A DNA stretch of 64,000 nucleotides, from positions 109,144 through 173,143 of the forward strand of contig CAIVEI010000162.1 of the NCBI GenBank assembly GCA_903904835.1, in the 5' to 3' direction. This stretch comes from an uncultured Schlesneria sp. Lineage in GTDB: Bacteria > Planctomycetota > Planctomycetia > Planctomycetales > Planctomycetaceae. Positions within the stretch are counted from its first letter, which is position 1. Each line of letters opens with the position of its first letter. Positions 1 through 9,053 of the stretch are shown one piece after another. Below the pieces are notes generated by a model, which saw only the letters and a program-made list of their open reading frames with translations, made no database searches and was not told the DNA's origin. The translations under genes and the position numbers were made by a program.

Positions 1-59
1 TTTTTGACGTGTCAGGGAATGTCCCCTTGCACGAATCCTTTGTCAGCATGTGTGATCCC

Positions 60-92
60 AAGCAGGAACTATTCTGGTTCCTGCTTTTTTTT
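60..92 (+). terminator. Rho-independent terminator of an upstream gene outside the window
   Basis: A perfect 10-bp stem (AAGCAGGAAC at 60-69 with GTTCCTGCTT at 77-86) around a 7-base loop is followed by a run of eight T. It lies 18 bases before the first gene and probably ends a plus-strand transcript that begins left of the window. Confidence 0.8.
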
Positions 93-109
93 GGGTAGTG
101 GAGATGTGA

Positions 110-1753
110 ATGAACAATCGGGCGGGCAAGCAGGTCATAACGCGATGCTTAACGCCAGATTCTGTCACTGTTTCGGTTTCACCGAGTGCTGTAAAGAGGG
201 GCGTAATGTCCGCCCTCGCGTTTGCGATTTTCTTTCTTCAGGGCTGCGGCAAAGCGACCGACAGTAAATCCACAGCGATTAACATCGCTCCTGCAGCAAC
301 CAAGCCGGACCTTGAGTCCCAAATCCGGCGTTTCTGCGGCGACTGCCATGCCTTTCCACCCCCCGAAAGCTTTCCGCGAAACAACTGGGCCGAAGAGGTG
401 AATAAGGGATTCAGTTTCTTTTACGACTCGTCGCACCCTGACAGGAATGTCCCCCCTCTACAGGCCACGATCGACTATTTTCAGGCACGAGCGCCGAAGA
501 AGCTACCGCTTCCTGTCATTGCGAGCCTTGCACCCCCGAGAGATGGACAGGAATTTGAGCGGCTCGATCTTTCGTCGGTGGCATCACATGGGGCACCGGC
601 CGTAGCGCACCTGGCATTTCTTACGGCAGGGTTCGCGAAACAGCCCGGCTTGATTATCAGCGACATGCGTTCGGGCGAAGTCCGCCTCTGGAAAGCAGAT
701 GGGCCGGCAACGACCTCTATGGAGCTCGCACATCTGTCTCATCCAGCGCACGCAGTGACAACGGATTTGGACGGCGACGGGATCAATGAACTTGTGGTTG
801 CCGACCTGGGCAGCTTTCTCCCTGATGACCATTCGCTGGGCAAAGTATGGTGGCTTCGGCCCCAGGCGGACGGAGCCACCTGGCAGGCGGTCGAGCTTGC
901 CACCGGGCTGTCACGAGTCTGTGATGTTGAACCAGCCGACATCGATGGCGACGGTGATACAGACTTTGTTGTTGCAGAATTTGGATGGCGAAAATCGGGC
1001 CGCATTCTGCTCTTGAGGAACCAGGGGATGAAAGACAATGTTCCGATTATGGAGGTCGAGGTTCTTGATAAGCGCCACGGCACCATTCACGTTCCTGTTA
1101 CCGACCTCAATGGAGATGGCCGTCCCGACTTTGTTGCCCTGATCAGTCAGGAGCACGAAGTCATCGAGGCGTTCTTGAATCGCGGGGATGGGCAGTGGGA
1201 GCGGCAACCGATCTACGCGGCGCTTGATCCTTCTTTCGGTTCAAGTGGTATCGAGCTTGTTGACCTCGATGCTGACGGCGATCTCGATGTTCTTTACACA
1301 AATGGCGACAGTTTTGATAGCGCGTTGATTAAGCCGTATCATGGCGTACGCTGGCTGGAGAACAAGGGGACGTATCCGTTCACAGTTCATCACATCACTG
1401 CATTTCCGGGAGCCCATCGGGCGTTGGCGGCCGATCTGGATGGCGATGGCGACCTGGATTTGGGGGCCGTCTCCCTGCTACCCGGCCCCCTGTCGGATTT
1501 GAAACAGCCCGACAGTATTCCAGGCGTGATCTGGCTGGAGCAGGTGGGCAAGGACACAACCACAGGAGAAATACAATTCTTGCTGCATCGGATTGAAGGA
1601 GCCACGTGTAATCATGCGGTCTGCGCCCTGTGGGACTGGAACGGCGATGGGGCCATCGACATTATTGCGGGTAACTATGACTGGCTCAACAAGGAACAAC
1701 CGGCAATTACGGTTTACCTGAACCGGCTGACTCAGTGCCGCGCACCGCACTGA
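110..1753 (+). CDS. Exported FG-GAP/VCBS propeller protein with N-terminal CxxCH motif
   Basis: The 547-residue product has a hydrophobic segment ending in the lipobox-like FLQGC near residues 42-47, then a haem-binding FCGDCH motif (about residues 74-79), then repeated D-x-D-G-D-G-x-x-D calcium-binding loops (for example DLDGDGINE, DIDGDGDTD, DLNGDGRPD, DWNGDGAID) that define FG-GAP/VCBS blades. It is probably a lipid-anchored or periplasmic c-type haem protein with a beta-propeller; the substrate is unknown. The ATG at 110 has GGAG six bases upstream. A second ATG at 206 with AGAGGGG in front would give a shorter signal peptide and is a real alternative. Its 3' end overlaps the convergent CRTAC1-like gene by 47 bp. 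Confidence 0.85.
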   Translation: MNNRAGKQVITRCLTPDSVTVSVSPSAVKRGVMSALAFAIFFLQGCGKATDSKSTAINIAPAATKPDLESQIRRFCGDCHAFPPPESFPRNNWAEEVNKGFSFFYDSSHPDRNVPPLQATIDYFQARAPKKLPLPVIASLAPPRDGQEFERLDLSSVASHGAPAVAHLAFLTAGFAKQPGLIISDMRSGEVRLWKADGPATTSMELAHLSHPAHAVTTDLDGDGINELVVADLGSFLPDDHSLGKVWWLRPQADGATWQAVELATGLSRVCDVEPADIDGDGDTDFVVAEFGWRKSGRILLLRNQGMKDNVPIMEVEVLDKRHGTIHVPVTDLNGDGRPDFVALISQEHEVIEAFLNRGDGQWERQPIYAALDPSFGSSGIELVDLDADGDLDVLYTNGDSFDSALIKPYHGVRWLENKGTYPFTVHHITAFPGAHRALAADLDGDGDLDLGAVSLLPGPLSDLKQPDSIPGVIWLEQVGKDTTTGEIQFLLHRIEGATCNHAVCALWDWNGDGAIDIIAGNYDWLNKEQPAITVYLNRLTQCRAPH

Positions 1754-3512
1754 GACCCTGTTCGACAACAACAGTCATGTGGTCCACCTGCAAATCGGTC
1801 GGTACTTGATCGGGACCGGTTGGCCAGATGACGGTGGCGCCGGTCAGCGTGGCCCCTGCGGGAATTCCGAAAACCATCCGAGAATCCCCTTGGGATAAGT
1901 AGCTTCCTCCGCCCGAAACCTGGCGTGTCTGATCGCCGCGCGTTGTGTGCAGCACGACGCGTGCACCGATCGCCGAGCGATTGCACCTTGTTCCGACTAA
2001 CTGCAGGCTGACCCAGTGATTCCCGTCCGCATGCTGGTGTGAGGACGCATGGTGCCTGGGCGTTTCATTCAAAACAACGGCGGCCGGCTCATTCGTATGA
2101 GCGACGACAACATCCAGGTCGCCGTCGTTGTCGATGTCGCCCAGCGCAAGCCCGCGCGCCAGGTGTGGCGTCGAGAAATAGCTGTCTGGAGAGAGCAACG
2201 CTCGGCGAAACTCCCCTTTTGACAGGTTTTCGAGGAGGATTGGCAACTGCCGGTCAGTTCCCTGAGACGGAAAATAGATTACGTGGCCATTCGCAACCAC
2301 GATGTCCTCGTCGCCATCGAGATCGAGGTCCCCAGCCGCCGTACCGAAACCGACAAAGAGCGAACCGATTGCGGTGACGCCCGACTCCCGGCTGGCATGA
2401 ATGAACTGGGCGTCCCCTTCATTGCGGTAAAGTGCAAACGTTTCCTTCTCGAAGTTTGTGACCCAGATGTCGGGGAGGCCGTCGCCGTCAAAATCGGCGA
2501 TGGCGACTCCCATACTTCCGTTGGGCATCCCTTCCTGATCGACAGCCACGCCACTCTGCAATGCGGACTCTTCGAGTCGTCCGCTTCCGTCGTTCAGATA
2601 AAGGAAATTCTCAGTGGTATCGTTTGCAACATAGATATCGAGATCGCGATCGAGGTCAACATCCGCTAAAAGCACCCCAAGTCCTTTTCCCTCAGGCTTC
2701 AGGCCCGCTGCTTGGGTCGCATCGCGGAATGTGCCATCTCCGTTGCTGAAGTAGACGATGTCAGTCAGTCCGTCAAACGCGCGCGGGGGGCACACGTCGC
2801 GGCGCCCCCCGTCAGCATTGCAGATGGGGTCGTGCTCGAACGACCAGTTCACGTAGTGCGCAACGTACAAATCGAGACTGCCATCACCATTCAAATCTCC
2901 CCAGCCAGCGCTCGAACTCCAGGCATTATCGAGCAGTCCGGCGGATGTGTGCACTTCCTGGAATGTCCCGTCTCCCTGGTTTTTGAAAAGCTGCAACCCG
3001 CCATACCCCGTCAGCAGCAAATCGGTGAAACCATCATTGTCAAAGTCGGCTGCGGCACAGCCATGACTGTAAAACGGAGCCTGTGCCACTCGGGCGAGTT
3101 CACCGATTTCAACAAACTTGCCCTTGAGACGACCACTACTCTCACCTTGATTGCGAAAGAACGTCGACTTGCGGCCTTCAATTGTTTTCGACGCAGTGAA
3201 CGCTCCGCCCCCGGGAAAGAAGACATCAATCGACCCGTCAAGGTCGTAATCGAAGAGCCCCACTCCACCCCCCAAAGATTCGAGAATGGCGTAATTCTGT
3301 GATTCTCTTCCATTGTGGTAGATTGCGGAAACACCGAGTTCCTTGGCCGCATCACGAAACTGGAAATGGGTCGGTTGCCCCGATTTGCCGTCTGATGAAA
3401 TCGGGGCTTGAGTCGTCGAGGGCAATTGCTGCGGCCGGCATCCAATGCAGTAAAAACAAGCCAGAACGACAAGCCAAGACGCAAAAAACCTCGCGGCGGC
3501 GGAGTCAATCAT
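1707..3512 (-). CDS. CRTAC1-family lipoprotein (FG-GAP repeats plus ASPIC/UnbV domain)
   Basis: The 601-residue protein starts with a signal peptide ending in a lipobox-like CIGC, carries many D-x-D-x-D-G-x-x-D loops (DYDLDGSID, DLNGDGSLD, DFDGDGLPD, DLDLDGDED, DIDNDGDLD), and finishes with an ASPIC/UnbV domain (NHWVSLQLVGTRCNRSAIGA, then GGGSYLSQ and VIWPTG). The family is a secreted calcium-binding beta-propeller, very expanded in Planctomycetes, of unproven function. The start codon overlaps the stop of the upstream TPR gene by 4 bp (ATGA), so the two are one operon and probably translationally coupled. The TPR-CRTAC1 pairing suggests an envelope protein complex; this is inference. Confidence 0.9.
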   Translation of the reverse strand: MIDSAAARFFASWLVVLACFYCIGCRPQQLPSTTQAPISSDGKSGQPTHFQFRDAAKELGVSAIYHNGRESQNYAILESLGGGVGLFDYDLDGSIDVFFPGGGAFTASKTIEGRKSTFFRNQGESSGRLKGKFVEIGELARVAQAPFYSHGCAAADFDNDGFTDLLLTGYGGLQLFKNQGDGTFQEVHTSAGLLDNAWSSSAGWGDLNGDGSLDLYVAHYVNWSFEHDPICNADGGRRDVCPPRAFDGLTDIVYFSNGDGTFRDATQAAGLKPEGKGLGVLLADVDLDRDLDIYVANDTTENFLYLNDGSGRLEESALQSGVAVDQEGMPNGSMGVAIADFDGDGLPDIWVTNFEKETFALYRNEGDAQFIHASRESGVTAIGSLFVGFGTAAGDLDLDGDEDIVVANGHVIYFPSQGTDRQLPILLENLSKGEFRRALLSPDSYFSTPHLARGLALGDIDNDGDLDVVVAHTNEPAAVVLNETPRHHASSHQHADGNHWVSLQLVGTRCNRSAIGARVVLHTTRGDQTRQVSGGGSYLSQGDSRMVFGIPAGATLTGATVIWPTGPDQVPTDLQVDHMTVVVEQGLSAVRGTESAGSGKP

Positions 3513-4858
3513 GGTGGCGAAGCCTCGGGCTGTCTGTCTGTTTGGGGTGCTTCCGCTGCGGCCAAGGAGGCGTGTTGCTGTGCCAGACGGTCAAAACTTG
3601 GATTCTGCTTCGCTTTGTCTGCGTAATACTGGGCGAGGAGCGCGTGAGTCGCTTTGTGATTTGGATCTCTGGCGAGCACACTCTTCAGCCAGAATTCGGC
3701 CGTCTTCCGCGAACCATGCAGCATATAGAGTTCGCCGACGCGAAACCGCTTCTCGATCTGCGGGTCACCGAGCTTCGCGACGATCTCGTCCACCAGCCGG
3801 TCCACCTCCCGCAACGCAGTTCGTGAGTTCTGAACGCGTTCGAATTCCTCTGCCGCTTTGGCGCGCTGCCCGACCCCGCGCATCGCCACCGCCAGCGCAT
3901 ACCGGGCCTTCAGATCATTTGGATCGAAGTCAACCGCCTGCTGCAGCAGTGACAAAGCTTCAGCGTGATGCTCCAGTGCGGATTCCAGCGTACCGAGTTC
4001 GAATTGCGCAACCAGTGTTTCAGGGACCTCGCCGACACTTTGATAACTTGTCAGAATCTCGGACTGCGGTTCACGGACGACTTCTTTGAGAATCTTCAGC
4101 GCTTCTTCAGTCCGCCCCAGCCCCCTCAGGCATCGGGACCGATTGATGCGGGCGGCTGCGTTGTGCGGCATGGATTCACATCGCGTGAACATCTCCAGGG
4201 CTTCTTCGATCATGTTGCGAGAAAGCAGCAGCCGTCCCAATGCAAATTGTGACGCATGGTGGGCCGGGGCTTTCTTGATCGCCGCACGATATTCGAGTTC
4301 GGCTTCAGCCGAGCGTCCCTGATGGTCATAGATGCGTCCGCGAGCGTAGTTTGCCTGCGGATCAGAAGGATAAGCCTCTTGCCACGCGGTCAGCACGGCA
4401 ATGGCTTCCTCAAACCTGTGGCAAATGACCAGGCCATTTGCATACGCCTCGGCGATTTCTGCGCCGTCTCCCTGCTGATCGATCAGCATTTTGTCGAGGC
4501 GAAGCTGGATCCGGGTGATCTCACCCGATTGGGCCAGCGCGAGCAATTCTTCCCTGTCGACGCGATCCTTGGGCAGTCCGAACTTCAAGGCGCGTTTGAG
4601 GTGCTCGCCGACCTCGTCGAGTCTTCCCTGTTTTCTGAGCGTCCGGGCGATGATCAATTCTGATTCGCCAGAATGAAATGAGAGACGCTGCGCCAGGTGA
4701 GCCCACCAGAGAGCACCTTCTAGATTTCTCGATCCGACCGCTTTTTGCGCCATCAGATTAGGAATGTAAGCGAACCAACCCCATTTGCCGCCTGCCAGAA
4801 GAAATAAGCCAACCAGAAGCAGCGTGACCGCAACGCGTTTATTTCTGCTGTTCTGCAA
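3509..4858 (-). CDS. Membrane-anchored TPR protein
   Basis: The 449-residue product has one N-terminal membrane segment (VAVTLLLVGLFLLAGG, residues about 9-24) with positive residues in front, then about ten helical repeats of TPR type, recognisable by A-L-x-x-Y/F-A-x-G and A-x-x-x-Y/F-x-x-A spacing (for example NYARGRIYDHQGRSAEAELE and RYALAVAMRGVGQRAKAAEE). TPR arrays bind partner proteins. It would be anchored in the inner membrane with the repeats outside the cytoplasm or as a signal-anchor. The start is TTG at 4858, chosen because it precedes the charged N-region; no strong ribosome site is visible. First gene of a two-gene operon with the CRTAC1-like gene. Confidence 0.85.
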   Translation of the reverse strand: MQNSRNKRVAVTLLLVGLFLLAGGKWGWFAYIPNLMAQKAVGSRNLEGALWWAHLAQRLSFHSGESELIIARTLRKQGRLDEVGEHLKRALKFGLPKDRVDREELLALAQSGEITRIQLRLDKMLIDQQGDGAEIAEAYANGLVICHRFEEAIAVLTAWQEAYPSDPQANYARGRIYDHQGRSAEAELEYRAAIKKAPAHHASQFALGRLLLSRNMIEEALEMFTRCESMPHNAAARINRSRCLRGLGRTEEALKILKEVVREPQSEILTSYQSVGEVPETLVAQFELGTLESALEHHAEALSLLQQAVDFDPNDLKARYALAVAMRGVGQRAKAAEEFERVQNSRTALREVDRLVDEIVAKLGDPQIEKRFRVGELYMLHGSRKTAEFWLKSVLARDPNHKATHALLAQYYADKAKQNPSFDRLAQQHASLAAAEAPQTDRQPEASPP

Positions 4859-4912
4859 GGAAGTCTTCTCGAAATTGATTGTTGCCGGTCACGAAACAAC
4901 GGCGAGACAAAT

Positions 4913-4954
4913 TGGGGATGCTGGGACTCGAACCCAATACCAACAGATTATGAG
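4913..4954 (-). pseudogene. 3' fragment of a tRNA-Met-like gene (CAT anticodon loop to acceptor)
   Basis: Read on the minus strand, 4954 to 4913 holds the anticodon loop CTCATAA, the 3' half of its stem (TCTGT), a short variable region, a T-arm with stem TTGGG/CCCAG around TTCGAGT, and the acceptor strand CATCCCC plus A. The 5' half is missing: the bases before the loop (CCGAA) do not pair with TCTGT and no GGGGATG acceptor strand lies upstream. The breakpoint at the anticodon loop is where tRNA-targeting integrases cross over, so this may be an old attachment-site remnant; a decayed tRNA duplicate is the alternative. Confidence 0.6.
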
Positions 4955-5016
4955 TTCGGCGAACGATGTGCCAGCCTGAGTCTTACGATTTTCGACCCGA
5001 AACACACCGCGAAATG

Positions 5017-5074
5017 TTAGCCCGACGCACAAGCAGGGAGAACAAAGCAAGACCCTCGCTTGGGCGTCGGGCTA
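5017..5074. repeat. TTAGCCCGACGC inverted repeat, degenerate copy
   Basis: TTAGCCCGACGCACAAGCAG at 5017 is mirrored by GACCCTCGCTTGGGCGTCGGGCTA ending at 5074 with a few mismatches. The same arms occur at 26487 and, perfectly, at 63862-64000. The remaining bases of the 4859-5340 intergenic gap show no convincing gene. Confidence 0.7.
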
Positions 5075-5340
5075 CCGAATAATCCAGGCCGATTATTCAA
5101 AGCAAATCTACTGCCAATTCCGCCAACCCGGCGATTGAGCCCGTCATTGAGATCCATTGACGCGAGTCTCGCCGCGATTGTTTGTCGCCGATTGACGCGT
5201 GCTCGTTGACCGCATAAACTTGATTGGTGAATACACAAACACGGAATCTGTCTCAATTTTCGAGCATTTACAGGCTGGACGTATACAAACTCCCCTGTTC
5301 TCAACCGTAACAATGATGTTCACCTTTTGGAGGTTTTGGA

Positions 5341-5679
5341 ATGCGTAAGTCTATCGCCAATCTTATTTGTGGATCTGCTTTGCTGATGATGTTTTGCGGT
5401 TGTGGTAAACCAACTGCACCAACTGCACCCGCCGGGACACCGGTTCCTGTAGCATCTGCCGGCCAGACTGATTCGAAGGAGACCTTGAAGAAGACTTTGG
5501 AGGGTATCAGGAGGTCAGGACAACTCACCAGCGCGATGGCTGGGATGAAACAAACAATTGAGCAGTTGCAAGATTTGGACCTTTCCGATGAACTGCTGAA
5601 AGATCTGGCAAAACTCGAGAAGGCAAGGACACCAGAAGAGGTCAAGGCCATATCAAAGAGCATGATGGGAAGGCTTTAA
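5341..5679 (+). CDS. Small lipoprotein, unknown function
   Basis: The 112-residue protein has a signal peptide (MRKSIANLICGSALLMMF) and a lipobox-like MMFCGC, placing the acylated Cys near residue 19-21. A Pro/Thr/Ala-rich linker follows, then a charged helical region (KETLKKTLEGIRRSGQ, and DELLKDLAKLEKARTPEEVK) that may be a short coiled coil or helical bundle. The ribosome site is strong (TTTTGGAGG before ATG). It is monocistronic, with a strong terminator 45 bases downstream. No family recognised; the composition suggests a structural or accessory envelope lipoprotein. Confidence 0.8.
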   Translation: MRKSIANLICGSALLMMFCGCGKPTAPTAPAGTPVPVASAGQTDSKETLKKTLEGIRRSGQLTSAMAGMKQTIEQLQDLDLSDELLKDLAKLEKARTPEEVKAISKSMMGRL

Positions 5680-5723
5680 GATCTCTTGAGAATCGTGAAA
5701 AAAACAAGGTCTTTTTTCATAAG

Positions 5724-5770
5724 ACTTTCCGAACCCCGACTTTTACCGAGTGGGTTCGGAAAGTTTTTTT
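5724..5770 (+). terminator. Rho-independent terminator after the small lipoprotein gene
   Basis: A perfect 13-bp stem (ACTTTCCGAACCC at 5724-5736 with GGGTTCGGAAAGT at 5752-5764) is followed by a run of T to 5770. Confidence 0.9.
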
Positions 5771-5901
5771 GTGGACGTTTCCGGCGAATCTCATGGTGCG
5801 CGTCGAAGAGCCGCTGTGGAATTCAAAAAAAAGTTGCTGACATCATTCTTTTGTCGTCACCACGAGTGAGGTTCATCGGCGAGTTTCTGAAAGAACAACA
5901 C

Positions 5902-6618
5902 TCATCGTGGATGTGTTGCACGGAACGATTCAGCCATCGTTGTTGCTTTCGGGGCAATCGTTTGCAGGCCAATACCGATTGCCGAAAAACAGATGGCGAG
6001 TATCAGGATGGGACCTAACGTTCGGCGCATGACACTTGAAAACCAGTGTCGATTGCTCATTCGGTTCACTCGCCGTGCGATACCAAAAAACAAGACTCCA
6101 TCGACCAGAACTTCGGCCAGCATAACGGGGGCCTGATAGATCACGAAAAGACTCGCCAGAATGGTCGAGACGATCGCGGCGATGATCAACAATACGACCA
6201 GTATCCCGTCGCCATCAAACCCTCCGAAGTCAAATCCGGTTCCTCCGCCGTTGGGTTTCTCTGCAAGCGTCGCTGGGGATCCGCCTCCGCCGGTCGGGAT
6301 GGGTTGCGGGATTCCCGATAGATCCGTGCAGTGCCATGGGGCCATGTCTTCGACAAATCTCTTCCGCTTGGCTCGGTGGTGGGATATGAAAAACGACAGT
6401 TCCAGCAGAAACACCAGGTAAGCGATTCCCACCGAAAGGGGATAGCGGATGACCATCGAATCCATGCCGACCGCATGCAGCCAGATTGAAGCGAGAACTC
6501 CTGTCAGCGTCGCAATTGCCGTGAATATCAGCATCAAAATCTGTGACTGACCGTGAAGTTCCATGTATGCGGTGAGATATTGAATTGCACGCTCTCGGGC
6601 CGTATTCGAAACCGCCAT
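5902..6618 (-). CDS. Multi-pass membrane protein, unknown function
   Basis: The 238-residue protein has four clear hydrophobic segments: ILMLIFTAIATLTGVLASIW, YPLSVGIAYLVFLLELSFFI, ILVVLLIIAAIVSTILASLF and LGPILILAICFSAIGIGLQ. Between the second and third lies a Gly/Pro-rich low-complexity loop (PTGGGG, NGGGTGFDFGGFDGDG). I do not recognise the family. The ATG at 6618 is preferred over an in-frame GTG seven codons upstream because GGAG sits eight bases before it. It faces the small lipoprotein gene convergently. Confidence 0.75.
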   Translation of the reverse strand: MAVSNTARERAIQYLTAYMELHGQSQILMLIFTAIATLTGVLASIWLHAVGMDSMVIRYPLSVGIAYLVFLLELSFFISHHRAKRKRFVEDMAPWHCTDLSGIPQPIPTGGGGSPATLAEKPNGGGTGFDFGGFDGDGILVVLLIIAAIVSTILASLFVIYQAPVMLAEVLVDGVLFFGIARRVNRMSNRHWFSSVMRRTLGPILILAICFSAIGIGLQTIAPKATTMAESFRATHPR

Positions 6619-7133
6619 GGGTATGTCTCCGAACTTCACGGACCTGAATCGATTCCATTGAAGGGCTCACTGTCAGCCAGACATCAACCCAATCTGGCAA
6701 ACGACGGTCATGTACGCCGCAATCGCGACAACGGCACAAACGCTGCACTGGATCATACAAATCTGACTTATTGCGAACAGACTCACTGAAATCTGTCGGA
6801 TTTTGTGACTTATTCGGAAATTCTTCGCGATTTTTCGTGATCGGCAAAACCACCGCAATCGTTTGTCGCGTGGAAAAACATCTCGCGGTTCGGTATCACG
6901 AGGAGAGGTTTTTCTGCCGCGATCCGGCTGTGTGATATTTGATTAATGCGTGGCTATCGTCAGCAGAGCAAAATCCGAAGAGATCGGCTGAACGCCGATT
7001 CTCCTGCGCCGATGGCTGCGGGTTAAACGAGGAATTTGCCTCGCCAATTTTGAAATTTGAATGCCTGACCGCAGATGGCAGACCTGGAAGCGGTTACTGA
7101 CGAATTCTTGAAACTTACAGATTGATTTGTGAC
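6619..7133. other. Intergenic region, no gene seen
   Basis: About 515 bases between two divergent genes. Frames present are short and lack ribosome sites. No palindromic repeat or RNA was recognised. Confidence 0.6.
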
Positions 7134-8408
7134 ATGACTCGAACCGATCGTTCCCGACGTATGTTTCTTTTGAGAAGTTCTGTGGCTTTGGCAGGGACCG
7201 GCCCGCTGATCAGTGGTCTGGTGAATGCCCACGTCGACGATGTCAACGCTCCGCTGCTCGCTTATGTTGGTACGTTCAGCTCTCCTTTAAAAGATGTCTT
7301 GCCGACCCAGGTTGATTTGCCACCTGGCAATGGTCGCGGAATCCATTTGTTTCAAGTCAATCGTACGACCGGCGCGATGACGGCGGCTGGTCTTTATGAA
7401 ATGGGGACCAGCCCGAGCTGCCTGGTCGTCAATTCCGAACGGAATCGACTTTATTCCGCCAATGAAACTGATCGTCAGGGTGCGAACAAAGAGGGGACTG
7501 TCAGTTCCTTTTCGATTAATCCCAAGGATGGTCAGTTGACTCTGCTGAACACTGTTCGCTCGGGCGGTGCAGGTCCAACTTATGTCAGCATTCATCCTTC
7601 CGGGCGTTTCTTGCTGGTGGCCAATTATTTCGGGGGAAGTGTTGCCGTTATCCCGATCATGCCGGACGGCCGACTGGGTGAAGCAACCGACATCAAGAAC
7701 GACAGTGGCAAGGTTGGTCCGACGAAGGCGACGAACGCACCGCCAGGGAGTTTTGCGATCAGCGGACATGATCGAACCCATGCTCATATGATTGAATCGG
7801 ACCCGTCAGGTCGGTTTGTGCTGCATGTAGACCTGGGTCTGGATCAAATCTTCGTCTGGAAGTTTGACGACAAAAACGGCAAGTTGATCGCAAGCGAACA
7901 GGGGGCAGTCTCATTGCCGCCAGGTGACGGGCCACGCCATTTTTCGTTTCATCCGAACGGTCGCTGGTTCTATTCCATCCAGGAAGAAGGCTCGACCGTG
8001 GTGTTGTTTGACTACGATGCCAAATCAGGTCGGTTAAGTTCGCGGCAGACGATTTCGACTTTGCCGCCGGGTTTTGCAGGGAGTAATTTCTGTTCAGAAA
8101 TCCTGGTTTCTGCCGATGGTCAATTTCTTTATGCAGGAAACCGACTTCACGACAGCATCGGGATTTTTTCGATCGGCGCTGATGGTGAATTGACTTATCT
8201 CGGAGAAGAATGGACCAGAGGAAACTATCCTCGCAGTTTCAACTTTGATCCGACCGGCAATTTCCTGTATTGCTGTAACCAGCGAGGCGACAACATCGCT
8301 GTCTTCGAAGTCGACCACAAAACGGGCCGCCTGAAATTTACGGGGCATTACGCTGCCGTCGGCAATCCTTCGATCATCGTCTTTCTTGATCTGGCCAAAG
8401 TGGTTTAA
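7134..8408 (+). CDS. Exported lactonase-family seven-bladed beta-propeller (6-phosphogluconolactonase/YbhE-like)
   Basis: The 424-residue protein begins with a twin-arginine-type signal (SRRMFLLRSSVALAG). The body carries the repeated lactonase (PF10282-type) pattern of a glycine-rich sheet followed by D-x-x-G-R-L: for example VSIHPSGRFLLVANYFGGSV, HFSFHPNGRWFYSIQEEGST and NFDPTGNFLYCCNQRGDNIA. The family includes YbhE 6-phosphogluconolactonase, but many planctomycete members are exported and act on unknown sugar lactones or have no known substrate, so the enzyme name should be held loosely. ATG at 7134 is preferred over a TTG at 7122. Convergent with the cupin gene, with a 4-bp overlap at the ends. 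Confidence 0.85.
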   Translation: MTRTDRSRRMFLLRSSVALAGTGPLISGLVNAHVDDVNAPLLAYVGTFSSPLKDVLPTQVDLPPGNGRGIHLFQVNRTTGAMTAAGLYEMGTSPSCLVVNSERNRLYSANETDRQGANKEGTVSSFSINPKDGQLTLLNTVRSGGAGPTYVSIHPSGRFLLVANYFGGSVAVIPIMPDGRLGEATDIKNDSGKVGPTKATNAPPGSFAISGHDRTHAHMIESDPSGRFVLHVDLGLDQIFVWKFDDKNGKLIASEQGAVSLPPGDGPRHFSFHPNGRWFYSIQEEGSTVVLFDYDAKSGRLSSRQTISTLPPGFAGSNFCSEILVSADGQFLYAGNRLHDSIGIFSIGADGELTYLGEEWTRGNYPRSFNFDPTGNFLYCCNQRGDNIAVFEVDHKTGRLKFTGHYAAVGNPSIIVFLDLAKVV

Positions 8409-8767
8409 AGGTCGCGGTGGGCGGCTTCCATGGAAAAGGCGGGAATGCAGACAGCGACATATTCGGCTCCTTCGGTTTCTGGCGTGCTGTATTGAACCCA
8501 CTCGCCGGCATGAGTGATCACTGTCTGACCTGCGTGAACATCCAGCGTGCCGCCCCGATGAGTGATGCGGACCGTCCCCTTCAGTACCAGAGTGTATTCC
8601 TCGAACGTTGGTGTCTGGCCTGGCTCAATCCAGCCTGGCGGGCATTGCAGAAACGCGATACTGACCTGGTCGTGTCCGGTTCGGAGTTTTCCGATGTATT
8701 CGTCGATCAGAATGGTTTTGTTTGTCGTTGCTTCGATGGTGTGTGGCTTATCGATCAATGTTGGCAT
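8405..8767 (-). CDS. Small cupin-domain protein
   Basis: The 120-residue single-domain protein fits a small cupin: the second half holds GTVRITHRGGTLDVHAGQT and ITHAGEWVQYSTPE, resembling the two cupin motifs G-x5-H-x-H-type and G-x5-P-x-G-x2-H-x3-N in relaxed form. The metal ligands are not all evident, so catalytic function is uncertain; such proteins often bind small ligands or isomerise sugars. ATG at 8767 is preceded by AAGGAA at good spacing, and an upstream in-frame GTG is less likely. Confidence 0.8.
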   Translation of the reverse strand: MPTLIDKPHTIEATTNKTILIDEYIGKLRTGHDQVSIAFLQCPPGWIEPGQTPTFEEYTLVLKGTVRITHRGGTLDVHAGQTVITHAGEWVQYSTPETEGAEYVAVCIPAFSMEAAHRDL

Positions 8768-9053
8768 TTGATGTGTTCCTTGGGGAGTCACAAAGCTGGA
8801 AATAAATACAGAGACTTCGCCCCAGATCGTAATTGGTCACGACAAGTTTGGCTCGTAAGTTGACCGGAAAAGTGATGAACTTCCGCGTGGACACCGTTTC
8901 CAATGAACAGGTCACGTTCATTGGAATTCGTCTTTCGTCGCCCCCCTCATGATGGAATCTAGGGACGTCTTTAGCTAGCCTATGAGACTGCCCGATCCGT
9001 TGTCGGTGATGGATACCGACACGATTATTTTATTTTCTGAAGGAAGATCAGTT

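Noticed and set aside
4913..4990. Complete tRNA gene on the minus strand
   Set aside because: The acceptor 5' strand and the 5' half of the anticodon stem are missing; only the 3' part is tRNA-like.
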